DNA of 64,000 bases. Source: Eudorina sp. 2006-703-Eu-15 (Eukaryota > Chlorophyta > Chlorophyceae > Chlamydomonadales > Volvocaceae). The position numbers were made by a program, and so were the translations under genes. The notes beneath the pieces were generated by a model. The model was not told the origin of the DNA. It saw only the letters and a list, made by a program, of their open reading frames with translations, and did not search any database. Below are positions 32,801 to 47,800 of the stretch, one piece after another (positions within the stretch are counted from its first letter, which is position 1; every line of letters starts with the position of its first letter). The stretch is taken from contig BDSI01000005.1 of the NCBI GenBank assembly GCA_003117195.1, forward strand, positions 976,857-1,040,856, in the 5' to 3' direction.

Positions 32801-35800
32801 AGCAGATGTCCGGTCACCAGTACCACTCTACCACATCTCACGGTACAAAACCGGGATCACGACACACTCCATTTAAGGGATTTGATTTATTTGCGTATCT
32901 CGGGCGGTACATTGATCCGCATGCGTAGGTCGGTGTGGTTTGATAGGTGCCCTTGTTGTTTTAATGCGTTTGGGACGGAATGCCAACCGTGCATGCATGC
33001 CGGCGGCCTTCGTTGACAAGCACGGCAACTGGCATCGATGTGCAGGCAGCTCGGATTTCAGGGCCTCGCGCGCGCTGTTGAGCCTGTGCTTGCGGGCCGC
33101 AAGCCGCCTGGGTGGGCGTCGCCTAGCTACGCGCCAATCTGGGCAAGCGACCTTGCGTGTATAGGCAACGAAACGCGGCTGATTGACTGCGGCCCCGCAA
33201 ATCTCCAAGACTTCACGTGCGTCGGCGGGAATCCCGCCACCGTGACATGTGGCCTGGGTAAGCAAGCTTCACTGGATGTAACAATCCGAGGCATTCCGAA
33301 TCTCACACAAGAAACTGTGAACAATATGATTAGAATAACTATGATCGATACTTATGTAATATACATTGATGTAAAAAATTTCTGGCAGTGATAACAATAA
33401 CATTGAACATAATCATGTTATTACACAAAAGGTGTGCAAATATACCATATAATAAACATAACGTATAACATAGTTTTGTATTGTGAAATATTTTAATTAT
33501 AGGAATAGTGATATTCATAGAGATTATGACGAAAATAGTAATAATAATAGCAAGAACGTGTTCACATGTAGGTCATGTAATACTATTATTACTATTATCA
33601 TTCATGCGAATTGGACTCCCGAATCAGAATCGGGGTCAGGGGGGCCCTCTTGGGGTATGATTCAGTATAATTGAAGAATATTTTCCTCAATACAAAGCCA
33701 TTAACGAAATCGTTTTTCATAATGCACACTACGTTTAAAGTTTGATGGTTATCTGCTGATAATTAAGACAAACAGTACCGTGCACATTTCTGAAATAGGT
33801 GCAGCGGTGTACGTACAAGCCAAGCAATCAATCCAATAAATAGAGGAAAAGTTGTACTGGATAACCCTTGCGTTTTACTGGGGCGATTATCAGTGGGCGT
33901 GTGAGGCCTTCTCGCCCTTGTGAATGCGGTTCAGGAAAACGGCATAAATTGGACTTCCAATCCTACTCCGAATTGGACTATATGTGAACACAGCCTAATA
34001 ATCATGATCACGATTACAAGAATATATATGTATTGATAATGATGACGATATAAAGAAAACACACAACAGGGCGAATATCAACCATTATCATTATTGTATT
34101 CTATTTGTTTCTTAGTACGTTTGTAATAATAAGTTTATTATTGATGAAACGTCGACTATTGTATTTGAATTTTATGTTACATCATGCAAGTCATTCAATT
34201 CCTGCTCTTTGTAACTCCTGGCTCCTGACGGAGTAAAGGATATGACAGAGATCATTTCTTTGCTAAAATTTCACGTGACAACAGACACGGCGGTTAGTAA
34301 TCGCATATGTGTACGAATGAACGTTACAGCGGACCCCAAAGGGATCGACGGTGTATACCGGGGCAAGCCCCAGCAGGCCCCCGCATATGTATGTGATGTA
34401 TTGCGTGATTTGATGCCGCAGATCCCCTTCCCCCGGACGGCTCCTTGAGAATTGTGGGAGAGACGCCGGACAGGGGTCTCCTACAAATCATGTTCAGCGG
34501 CCGGTGGGCAGTGTTTGAGCAGAGCAGGTGCGTACCGGAATCAACCAGCATGCCGTTCGTTCCCGCAGGGTATGTATGTACACAACTACACATACAGCGC
34601 CAATTTGCTCATTTGTACCGCTCGCCTCACGCATGCGTGTCGTGGAGAAAATGCAGAACTTTGGTCCACGATGTATATATGTATGTGTAGTGTATAACGA
34701 TCCTGGAGTTGTACCATGAGATGTCACTGGGAGACATCTGCCAGCTGGTCCTTTTCTGATAGACATGATACATCAATATGTCTATATGAAGGTTTATTAT
34801 CATTACAGCGGCTGCATAATTCTAGCGTTCAACGAACGCGTATCGACTGCCTATCTGTATGCAGCTTGCTTCCTTTCGTAGATATCCTGCTGGTCATAAT
34901 ATTCCTGGGGTCAGACGCACGGTTGATTGTATAAGTGAACAATGTGCGTGTTATTGTCATGTTGTTGACCGATGCTATGCGCGGCAGATTCGACTGGCGG
35001 CCTGCGCGGGTCGCCTGTCGCGAGTTGGGCTTCCAGACCGGTCGTCGGGTGCTAAGCTCCGTGTACGGCGGAGGTGCGTCGTACGTCGTGTCTGGCGTAC
35101 ACAGTAGCTGTACTCTCTGATATGCATAGCGCGGATGGCGGGTGGCTGGTGATCATGCGAAGTGGCTGGGCGCAGATAGATGGTTGTAATGCGCAGCAGT
35201 GCGAATTGTAAATCACTGTATTTGAGTTAATTACAACGTCGAAGAGAAAAGTAATAATGCCTTACGTAAGCATGCATGTTGCGGACGGAGATGAATGCGT
35301 CTCTTCACATTCTGTATTTGCATACATACGCTCACCCGCACATGGTATTGTGCAACGCGTGGCGGTAAAATACCAAAATAAATGCAAAAAATAATCATTA
35401 AATCGGTCATCAAATAATTGATGCGGATGTCATGAGCTGATCTCGCCGCCGCGGGTTGCGCGGACAGTCAATAAACACACGCACGCACGCAGTCTGTCTG
35501 ATGCGTGCAGCAACGCGGCATGGTCGCTATATCTGACATAATATGTGCTGCTTGTATAATTATTTTTAATCAATGCAGGTGCTTACATGCCATACATCGC
35601 AACAAGCCAGTTTTACTGCTTCGGAAACGAGTCGCGACTGCTGGACTGCTTCTCGGGTGCTGCACTTGCTATCAGCGGCTATGTCGAGCCGAACGACCAA
35701 TGGCGTACGGCTGGTGTGGCCTGCTCCTCAGGTGAGATATTTCCTATGCTCGCTCGCCTCGCTCGGTTCACACGTGCATTAGCAAACTCTTGTGGGCCAA

Positions 35801-38800
35801 GTAAGGCACTTTCTATCGCGTTGTGCGTACGTACGTGCCGTGTCACCTAGATTGCGTTTTGCTTGCATGGCTTTGATCTCCGTTCGTTCGTCCCTACGTC
35901 ATTATGATGCATGCATGTCTCTCCATCCGTGCACAAAGGACAGATGGACAGATCTGCTGGAAATTTCGTCCCAGCATGCATACAGATAGACCGACATCCC
36001 CGCAAATTGCCTCGCTGATTCCTTGCACCCAGCCGTGCGCGCGCGTCTTCATGCAACATAAAACACCTTGCTGATGGCCTTTATATGTACATATATACGT
36101 ACCTTCGTTGTGCTGACATGTATATTGGTGCCTATCCGTGCGCGTGTATGCGTGGCCATCCATACGGCTGCTTGACGAGGCAGAACCTGACCCCGAACCG
36201 GGCACCATTCGGCTGGTTGACGGCCCGGGTCCCTGGGCTGGTCGCTTGGAGATCTGGCTGAGCGGGGCATGGGGTGGAGTTTGCGGGGACGGCTTCCCTG
36301 CTCGCTCAGCCCGGGTGGTATGCCGGCAACTCAACTACACGGGTGGAAGGTAAGTTTACCGATCATTACTTATGTGCCATAGTACCTTCTGCAATTATAT
36401 GTTACTATGTGCCATAGTACCTTCTGCAATTATATGTTTATAAGGGAATAATGCGGGACGATTCATAATGTATACAGTATTTGTGGTTGCATGAGGTGAC
36501 CAAGGCCGCCGAGGGAAACCCAATCATACGTAATAAGGTTTCCATTTCCACCCCCTTCACTCACGCCCCGGCTTAAGAATTTGGCGTATCATTATTGTTG
36601 TATGGCTAATAATTATCATTATTACTTTTTACAATTATTCCTTACTAATGATGTTACAGTGGACCCTGCGCGCGGGTCATTGGTGACAGCAGCAGTAGCC
36701 TCCTTACTTATCACACCCTGCAAAAATGAAACTGCGCCACGTTGGCACACCGGACAGGCTCCACAACTGCACTGAAGCACACCCCACACCCACTCGCTCC
36801 ACTAGGCAACCATCCCGTTCATTTTATGTCGTTGTTTTCTTTTTTCGCTTATACGTATTTATTATTATTGTATTAGTGTATGCCGTACATGCCTGTATAA
36901 TCAAATCTATCTGCTGCCTGTCCGCAGAGCTTATGGGCATACAGTTTATGGGGCAAGTGCAGGTTATAATTATTACTGGTGGATGCGAGATCCCACTTGG
37001 ATGAATAACGTCGACTGCCGCGGCAACGAGACACGTCTGGACCAATGCAGTTACTACACCGCGCCGTACGACGTCGCAATTTGCGGTGGCGGCAGCTGGC
37101 TGATTGGGATTCAGTGCGACCGTAGGCAGGGTGCGTTCGATCCATGTCTGTCACGGCACATTATTATTAAATTATTAATATAATACTTGGTCTTTGACGA
37201 CCTAAGCGCCTGATAATAATGCTGCGACCTGGCTACTGGCCGTAGCTAGTGTCCACCTTTCCCAATGTTTTACGGTAACAGCTGTTACCGTGTCTGTGTG
37301 TGCGTGGCGGTTATGAGTACACTCGCTGTTCACTTCGCACTCGGGGTCTTTTCGGCCCCACGTATGTATCAATTTGGACATGATGAACACAACCGCCGCT
37401 TACATTTCTTTAAGTGACACGCACGGTCGTGTGGACTACTGAATTACGGATCACCCTACCTGCTGGTACGCACGTACATACCGCCGGCCGAACGGCCGGG
37501 CCGGCAACGAAGCATTGTTCCAATGTGTTCATGCCTTGCTTTACTATTGTGGTTGTCCACATCGTGCATGACTTCCACGCACGGACGCGGGCACTAATAT
37601 CCATTGGCACGCACGCAGTGGCAGAGCCGCCCGATGGGACGTTACGCCTGGTGGGAGGTGCGGGGCCCTGGACAGGCCGGGTTGAAGTTTTCTATGCGGG
37701 GGTAAGTGAGCGCGTGACATGATCTCTCGCAGTATGATCGATGAGGGGTGTGCACATGTGTCTAAGGCAGTTTGTTAGTTGGCAGACAAAACATACCAAG
37801 GCAGGTGATTAGGTACACAATCAGCAATCAGTGAGCTGGCTACGTACGTACATCGTGCCAGCTTACAGGCAGCGTTTTAAAGTAATACATTACTTAAGAG
37901 TAATCAGTCGGGGTTTTGGGCTGGAAAGTTAAGGAATAGTTTCGCTTTGACCTGTACGAACTCATTACTTATACTAAAATACTTAAAGCACCCAACTAGC
38001 GCCTAACATAACGGCGAGGTGATGGGGTGTGCGGTAGCTGGGTAGCTGGTTGCCTGTGCGGGCGACGTCCCCCGCGCTTGGTTCTATCGAGCGACTTCTG
38101 GGGATCCCGCCCGCCGTTACTGTATGTGCCTGTCCCTTGGGTAGTAGTGTTGCCCCGCTTGGTGCCTCTGCTTGTGTTTGTGACTATCTGGGTTGGGTTG
38201 CAGCAATCTGAACTTCATTTTGTTCGCGGCGTGGAGGTGAAGGGGGAACCTTTCCGTCTTGTCGGTGCGTCAAAGTAACAGTTTGCGAAAATCCCTAAAC
38301 GTTCATGACTGGTTGATGACTTGTAATGGAAAATTTCCCTAAAACAAAAATAACACCTTGCAGATATATAGTGCCTCCATCCTAGGTATGTAATTATAGG
38401 ACAGGATAAGACCGACGCAGCCCTGGGCAGGTTGGCTTCTCCAGTTTCCTGCTTTTCGTAGTATTTTAAAGGGATGTGTGTATAAGTATGTTTGTTTATT
38501 ATTAATCACGCGCGCACGTTTCGTCGCCAAGTAAGGGACGAGTTGCAACGAACATTCGTCCTGCGCGTGCGTGTATGCATTGCAGCTCGGTACACCTGAA
38601 TCGCTTCCTAACTTGCCGCCCCCCACGCACTGCTCCTCGTGGCCTATCTATTTGTCGCACACACAGCAATGGGGCACCATCTGCTACAGCTCCTTCACGA
38701 ACAACGACGCGCAGGCAAGTACAAGCATGCATGCATGCAGCTCATCTTATATATAATATGTATTATATGTTTTAATATATGTTGTTTTAATATATACATA

Positions 38801-41800
38801 TATATATTAAAACATATTATATACATTATATAGCCATATAGTCATTTACGATACATATATATAATAATCGCCAATGGCTATATGGTATATATCGTCACGT
38901 AACGTAGGTCAATATCACCCTGTCAGCGCTGCTATATGTAGTGAACGTACGAGCAATGCACGTGCAGGTTATTTGCAGACAGCTGAACTACTTCGGTGGC
39001 AAGATATCAACCGCTTCAACGGTATACAATTATGGTCCCGCGGAAGGGCCGTTCTGGCTGGCAAACCTGGGCTGCACCGGCAACGAACGCTCCGTTGCGG
39101 AGTGTCCCCGAGGGCTGTCGTGGGGCGACAGGTACTGCGGGGACTGGGACCACGTCAACCAGGACGCGTCGGTGGTTTGCGACCAGACACCCCAAGGTAG
39201 GCATACATGGATAATGGCATGTGTGTGCGCTTGTGTGTGCGCGATGGCGTGTACGTGTACATGCACAAATACTCATACCTATTTCAATCATGTTTTGGCC
39301 TTCTAGATCAACCATATTATTATTATATATATATACATGTATATATATATATGGTTCACCTAGTAGTACTACAGGTGCACAACCCGTTCTCAGTACGGAG
39401 TACATGACTAACGATTATGCAAGGTATATGTATATTTACCGCCAGTTCATATCAGCTGTATGTGTTGTTAACTCACCACGCACGTACAACGAACCTCCGC
39501 TGTTGATGATGAGCGAAGGTGTCATTGCCGAGGTGGAGGTTGACCAGGGGCAGCAGGACCCGGGCAAGCTCGGCAACTGGCAGGTGAGCGACACAAGGCA
39601 GCAGCGATACAGCGAGGTAACCTGTACGCGATGCCGATAAAATGCACGAACGACGGAACGAAGTGAATACACCGCACATGAACCCGCGTGCGTGGGAGCA
39701 TGTTCCATTGTCTTCGGTGAATAACCTGACATATATGTCAGGTTATATGTCAGGTTGTATGTCAGGTTATATGTATATGTCAGGTTACATATAGGGTTTA
39801 TAGGGTAGGGTTATAGGGTTTATATAGGGTATGTATGGTTTTTGGGTTGTAGGGGTTATATAGGGTATATAGGGTATATATATTCAGATGGCTTACCGTA
39901 TTACGGTGCACGCAGGCTCCTATTCGCTGCGGGGACGATTACTCGCTGCCGTCAGCATTTTCGCTGGATCTCGACGCCCCCGTCTGGGACGCGGGCAGCG
40001 GGGTCAACGACAGCGCGGGTGTAATCGGCTTGAGGCTGATGTGCTTCCAGGTACGTGATGACTGGATGCATGGGTGGATAGCTTGATTGATTGCTGACTT
40101 GCTCTATCTGTGGCTTTCACGTTCATTATTCCTGCTGTGTGTCTCACTGCCCGTTGCATAGCAGCAAGTAAAAATGTGTATGCATGCCTGGTGAGCAAAC
40201 ATCGATGCTGTGAATGTATGCGCGCACGTAGGTCGCTATGATGAGAGCAAGCAAGTACGTACCCATGCTTACACCACCATACGTACTGCGTCGGTTGACA
40301 AGATATAATAAATCGAAGGAAATGATTGCGTGCAATGCATTCAAACGAACTAAATGAACTACTAATAATAACATACATAAGTGTGTGATGTACCGCACAT
40401 TTACATAGTTCAATTCGTTTTATCGTATTTATTTTTTATTTCCGACCACCGCACCGCTCGCCCACTCCCACCGCTCGCCCGCTCCAGGATGCCGTGCTGC
40501 AGCTTCCCATGCCAGAATCGGATATTCCATGGCCGTATTACGAGTTCAAATCTTGGCCGACCAACCGCAGTTGCGCCTTCAACACTTCGGTGGTGGGAAG
40601 CGCCAACGTCACCGTCCGACCCTACTTCGTGGGCGCGCGGCTGCGGGTGCAGGGCGACCTAAACGACACGAAGGACGTCGTCGATGCGTTGGGGGTTACC
40701 GACATCGAGTTTCGATGCAGGTCTGTGGAATTTCGATATTATGAACAAATACTTTGATAAATAGTTATGATTCTTACTTAGTGTTATTGCACTGTTTACA
40801 AATAATTATGATTCTGTCAATAATTATACTGCCGTGTTCGATTACACGGTCGTTCGCCGCCGGTAGCTGAACTGTACCATGCGTTGCATTAACCACGGCT
40901 TCCACGCACGCAACCAAGCGGCGATGTTTATGCCATAACTCTGTGGAGTGCTGTGCGTACCGTACCGTATGCGCGCAGTGATGGCCGCTCGGTGACTGGG
41001 GGCGGGTACGCGGCGGGCTCGTGGGGTCAGTGGGCTTCCTGCCCCGGAGGCACCGCAGTGTGCGGTGTAGCCGTGCAGTTCCGCCCATTTATGGGTGGCG
41101 GCCGACAGGTGCGCTTGCGTGTGCGTCTTGATGACGGCTGCGTAGCTATTGTGTTGTGGATGGACGGGGTTAGAGCGAGCGAGCGCAAGCAAGGCAGGTT
41201 CATCTGGCATACATGTGTGCACTCAAGGAACTTGCTTGCTTGGTCATTCCAACTATTGCGTAACACAGGTCGGGTAGGCCCACATGCGCTCCAACGAAGA
41301 GCCTTGCTAACGGAGTACTTCGCACTGCATAGAGAACGCACGCGCTTACGAATGCAACTAACTGTACCGCCGGCGCGCGTGCAGGGACTGAGCGATGACA
41401 CAGGCATGACAGGCCTCCGCCTGTCCTGCTGCCCAATACCCTATGGTACGTATGTGAGCCCGGAAATAACAAGAACAGCAGGGCGCGCGAGCCTTGCATG
41501 TATATCCCGGATGACTTCATCAGATACATCAGAGCAAAGAACTATGTATTCAATAATCCAGTCAGTCAGGCGGAGCGAGAACGATCGATGCCATCATTTA
41601 ATTTCGGGATAGATCTGCAGCGGTGTTAGCGGTAGGTGTCGATATCACATCGACAACTGTACAACTATTAAATATATTTATGATAGTGAATACTAAAATA
41701 TTTAATAATTAAGTTAGTAGCAGAAAAGAGTGTACGTTCACCACATTCATGAGCGCGGGTGCTTCTGGCCTGCTGCCTAAAGTCAGCCCTTCATGAATTG

Positions 41801-44800
41801 ACCCAGATCGCCGCTAGGATCCATTCCGCGCTTACTTAGCTTCTTTGTTGGTACGTAATCAGTAACGCAGTGGGTGTCAGCGGGGGCCCAAACGACGTGC
41901 CCGATACATCCCAGCACGTCAAGTCTGCCGTCAGCCTGCCTCGTCGTCCGATGACAGAATAAGTGAAGGGCTGAAGGCTATCACTGGTGGCAGCAGCCGA
42001 TCGCATTGCAACGCGCGTGCGTTCATGATATATTATTATTTATTGTTTTTTTATATTTATTCGAAGTCCGTCCATGGTGTGTATGGTATGCAGCTTTCTC
42101 TGCCATCGTGAACGGCCGCGCAATACGGCTGGCGGGCGGCGGCTCCCCCTTGGAGGGACGGCTGGAGGTGTTGGCCGCACAGACTCCGGGCGGCGCCAGG
42201 CAGTGGGGTCTGGTCCACATGGACGGCTGGAACGGCCGGGGCGCACACGTGGCGTGTCGGTCGCTGGGGTTTGCGACGGGCCGCCCTGTCGTGTACGCGG
42301 GCTACCTGTACGGCACCGGCTTGCTGCCGTTTGTGCAGACAGGAGTGGACTGCAAGGCAAGCAAGATGCATGTGTGGAGATTGCTTGTATGATTGTGTAC
42401 AGCCCTTCATGCATTTTTTGCGCATATGGATGGACTGACCGCACGCAGTCCTTTTGTTACAGTGTGTTGGATCGATCTTGCTTGGTGTTGTCCAGGCGTA
42501 TATGTCGGCGGTGAGAGTGTGTCCGCCGTTTCGCTTTGTCGGCGGTCTGTCTCCGGGCACCCACGCAATAGCAAGCATGCATGTAGGCCCCGGCGGGTGT
42601 TCGTTGCTGCCATTCTCATACATTTACAGCTAAGCCACATGTATGTGCCGTGCGTGTGTGCACCCGACGCGCGGTCCCATCCACTTGCTGGGCGGCGCGG
42701 CGCGCACGTGCGGCCGTGCACGCACCGCCGCACGTATGTACGTGCACGTGCAGGGGACGGAGCTCACGCTGTCTAAATGTGTCTCTGCGAACTGGACAGC
42801 TCCCCCGGACAACTACGACAGGCGCAACAGCGCCGGTGTGATTTGTAGCAGAGGTAATCTTGCGTGGTTCACTAGCTGCAGTCGCTTGCTTACTACTGAT
42901 GCTGCTGCACGCACGCACTTCGTCAAGCGGTGCCTGATTGAATCCCTACCCACTGATCTGGCGGTTTGTATTGATGGTGTCGAAATAAATGTACATACAG
43001 AAACTGCATGGTGGTGCTGCTTTCAGCGCGAATTACCATTATTTTTCGTTGGATGGTGGCACCGGCCGCCGTGTCTAGCTATCTCCTGTCTGTCGGTAGC
43101 CGAAACTAACCCGGCAGGCCATCCATGAAGCAACGCAAACCATCCGCGGATGGGCATCCATCTGCTTCGTTCGTTGCTCGCTGGCACGCAGATCCTCCGC
43201 CCGCCCCGGGTACTACCCGCATCGTGAACAGCAACCTGGCGGCGGTGACATCCAACACGTTGGATGTGGGCCGAGTGGAGGTCTATTGGAACTATACGTG
43301 GTCCACTGTGAACCTGGGCAGTAACTGGCAAAGCTGGCTGAACCAGGACGCCACCGTCGTGTGCAGGTACTAGTACTGTACACACACATACATCTTAAAC
43401 AAGCATAAACAAGCATAGGAAATAGGACGCAAATATGTACGATGTACGTAAATATGTACATAATTACAATTGCCGTAATTGTAATGTTGTATGTAGTCAT
43501 GAACGTAATTACAACTTCAAATACAAATGATGTACGTAATATTAATAACACAATCATACTACAATTAAATTACATCCCCTTCCATCCAGCACGCAAGCTA
43601 ACAAGGTGTGTATGTGGTGGTTTGATGTGCGTGCAATATGGACAGGTCCATTGGCTACAAATGGGGAACGACGACGGCTGCCTGGGAGGTCATGAACGGC
43701 AACACCGCTGCCCAGGTGCCAGCCGGCTTGCTGCCTGTTGGGGTGACTGAGGTCAACTGCAACGGCAACGAGACGTCCCTGATCCAGTGCGCCAGCAGTG
43801 GTTTCGGGGCGTATCCCAACCTCAGCCACATGTACGACGCGGGTGTGGTCTGCAGGAACGGTGAGCAAAGAGCAAATCGAACGAAAGAAGGAACGGAGCG
43901 GCCTTGCCTGCCAGCTGGTCGTTTACACATCGTATACATACATACACGCATACTGCTGTGACGCTCCGCGGGCCGGCTGCATTCGTCGTTTGCAGCGACG
44001 GACGCGACGGCGGGTGGTGCGAGACATACACGTCCACCTCGTTGTACGACACCTACATACTACGTATTGCGCATCTATTGACATGATGACACGCAGTTGT
44101 TTAGATTTTTTTTCTCTTGCTTACTTGCTTGTTTCCTGCCACCAAAGACATCTCGCTCGTGCGCATTGCTTGGCGCATGCATGCATACGACTCATGCCGT
44201 GCGGGTGTGTATGTGCCGCAGACACGCCTCCCGCGCCGGGATCCGTGCGCCTCATGTACGGCGGGGCACCCTCGGAGGGCCGTGTGGAAATTTTCTACAA
44301 CTACACGTGGGGCGTAATCGACAACTACATTGACAACTTTGACGCCCAGGTAATAATCAGACCGACCGCAAGCGCGGTTGCCTGGACGGATGTGACACAG
44401 AATTTAGCTCATGAAACGAAAATAAAGACAGCTCGCAAGCAGTAGTTAGAGTCTGCTGCTCGCGGTTAAAATTCACTCGGCCCCCTGAGTGAGTTGCCGT
44501 ACACGGTACGTTCAATGTATACCAGCAGCGACTATCAGGAAACGGAGGTGTCAATGCCGGAATGTGTTGACATCCATGTATGTTGGCGTGTACGTGTTGA
44601 CATGCTTGTTGGAATGTGTTGACATCCGGGCATGCATGCCCACGCGGTCCTCCAGCAAACGTACTATTCCCCCTGCCTATATGTCCTGCCGCGTGCTTGC
44701 TACTGACAAAAAAAATTATTGGATGCGCGGCAGTCACCACGCACATTCATACACGCGCACGCACGCACCGTTTCCCTTTGCATGGTTCCCTGTATTTCGC

Positions 44801-47800
44801 ACTTACTTCGGTAATGCATGATGACGCGTGCATACGTTTGCTTGCTCGCAGGTTGTGTGTGGGCAGTTGGGCTACAAGCGAGGTTACGGCCACACGGTGG
44901 CCCAAGGTTGGGGCGGCAGCTACTATAACTTCGTCTGGCTGCACGACCTGACGTGCACCGGCAACGAAACGACGGTGCTGGGCTGCCTGCCGGGACCCAA
45001 CGGCGACAACGCGCTGCAGCTGAGGTACAGAGGCGATACCGCCTACGCCCTGGCGGGCGTCACGTGCGTCAACGGTACGTAGGTGATCAGCGAGCGAGCG
45101 ACGGAGTATGTACGTACGTACGACGGAGTATGTACGACGGAGTATGTACGTTGGAGTGTTGTGGTGTCGCCTGCGCCACCTGCGCGCGATTGCCGCCTAG
45201 CTAGGGTTTAGGGTTATGTATGTACGAACGCACGGCAGCGACGTAGCCAGTGGATGTACGGGATGTACGGGTCATGTTACAATTGACGCAAGCCACGCAG
45301 GCAGCAATGTAGCTAGCTACGTATGTACATAATATTAATTTAATGCGCCACGCAGTGCGTGGAGTGACGCTCTTTCGTTGGATGATTGGATGGATGGGTC
45401 AGCACGCACGCACGCACGTCTGTATGTGGGCCTTGTTTATTTATGGCCCCACACCCCGTTATCCCTCTGCTGCCCTCGCGCAGATACGCTTCCCAACGGG
45501 CGACTGCGGCTGACGGGCGGTCTGTACCCGAACATGGGGCGCCTGGAGGTGGCGGTGGGCGGCATCTGGGGCACTGTGGACCCGGGGACCTGGGGCTGGA
45601 CCGAGTCAGTGGTGGCGTGCAGGACGCTGGGCTACCGAGGTGAGTGCGCACACGACTGCTTTTAGCTCGCTCGCCGGCTGCCGATGGTTGGTTAGTTGTC
45701 TCCTGCTGAGGCAGTACGTACGTTTCAGCAGAACATTACATTACGACCTGCGTTGCAACAATAATCCGGAACTATCCAGTCACTGCAGTAGATAACCGCA
45801 TCTTGCTTGCCTTGCTCTGTGCGCGCGCTCAGGGGTGGTCGACATGGGCTATGGCGCGGGCGCCTCGCCGGTGTTTTCTCGCGACATGTGGATGCCTGTG
45901 TGGCTGACCGCCGTGAGCTGCAACGGCTCCGAGACCTCTCTCGCGGACTGTCGAGGCGGTACATCGTACGGTCCGCCCGCCGGCCAGGTGTACGGAAGCG
46001 TGGTGAACGACAATCGACGTGTCCATCTGCTCTGTTCAGAGCAGGACCCACCGGCGTCGCTGTCGCTGCGTCTGACGGGCAGTCCGGTGCCGTACATCGG
46101 CCGGCTGGAGGTACGCTCGCTGCTAGTCTGGATGGAAGTGCGTGCACCCCGCTGTAGGTGTTGAGGGCGGCGAAGATGTGCCCGCTGCTATCTAACAATA
46201 TGTAAAGCAGCATCCAAAGCGTATGCTCATCAGCCAGCTAGTGAAAATCATCAGCAGCGGGCCGGCGACAGGTGGGGGGCCCGCGCGCGCGCTAAATACG
46301 CAAAACTGCAAAATGATATCTATGCATGGGTAACGCCAGGTAAATTATGGAATCAAAATAACTGTAATAACAGTAGTTATTATCTAATTTCAAACTTATT
46401 GCGGCAGATAACGGCGTGTCGCGTGTGTGGCAAGTCAGCATCTATCAGCACAAAGGATTGATCTAATTGATCGCACCATCTACATACCGTGAGGACACTA
46501 ATGCTTTTAGAGCCTAATTATAAGCCTTTATATTAATTTTGGAATACGTTTTAGACTGGTAAAGATTTCATCAAGTGCTGCGTAATTTTGGCGCGACCAG
46601 GGAGTGTTTAAAAAGTCCCGTGGAACTGAGTAAAATTTAAGAGGCGTTTACGAACGAACCGCAGCTTTTCGTGGGGCACGTCCGAGCGCTTTCCGGGCTG
46701 TCAGCGACCCCAGTCACCCGCCGCCCGTCACAGAGAAACACCCTTTCGTCTAGTAAACGAGTTTGAAGCCCTGGAGGTACGGTGGGGTAGCTAGTTCAAC
46801 CATGGTGCTACCGGTGCTACCGACCATGCTACCGCGCGGTAGATAGGTGCTACCGACCACGCATGCTACCGACCATGGTGCTACCGACCATAATTTTAGA
46901 GCGCGGCGGGGATTCTCGGCTGCCTGGTAATCATTGTAGGAACCCCTAAATAAGTTTCGTGGAACGTTTTTAGAGGCCCAAATAGTTATATTTAATTACT
47001 TACATTATCCGGTTTGATTCCTCGAGCGAACGAGTGCATGCCCACACGCACGCCGCTAAATAGTTGTTATGTTGCTGTACATGGCGCCGTGCGAAGGTCT
47101 TCTGGGCAGGTAACTGGGCGACAGTCGCGCGCGAGTCGAACATCTACGCGGACCAGTACCGGCAGGGCAGCGCACTGGGCAGCCTCGTCTCAGCACGGTT
47201 CGGACCGGCTGATGCCGCTGTGGCGTGCCGAATTCTCGGTAGGTGTATATGTATATGCATTTAGATGGTGTTTCGTCGCGCTCGCGGGTTGTTTCTGGTT
47301 CGACTGCGTGTGTGTGATCGGACATGCATGCATCTATATGGGGTGGCGAACAGGCATGTCCTGCTGCTGGTTGTGAAGTAGCGGACAGCAAACATTATTC
47401 TGATATAGGTATATATTTATTTGTACAAGTGTTATAATAAATGTAATGCTTATACATATATATTAAAATGTATGATTATGATATATTATCATTACGTATT
47501 ATTGTATTGTATATATGCTCCAGGTTCGCTGATCTGCGCTCATTAGCCAGCTGCGTGCCATCTACCAACTCTGTGACGTGCCTAATTTGGCCTGACGTAA
47601 CCTATACATGCACATTCCCTACATTATATGTATTGCCCAGAACATCGCTGATTGCCGGCTTGATAGAAGCCAACGACGCTCCTCTGGCCCGCTTTGTTTA
47701 TTTATAAACACTATGTGCAGGTTTCGACCCTCTGTACGGCAATGCTTCAGACGTGTCTTGGGCGGAAGGCTTCGGGGTGAGCGACAGTGGGCGGGACGGG

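Noticed and set aside
39790..39880. Interstitial telomere repeat
   Set aside because: Units are TTATAGGG/TATATAGGG variants and no perfect TTTTAGGG array occurs; more likely a simple AT-rich repeat.
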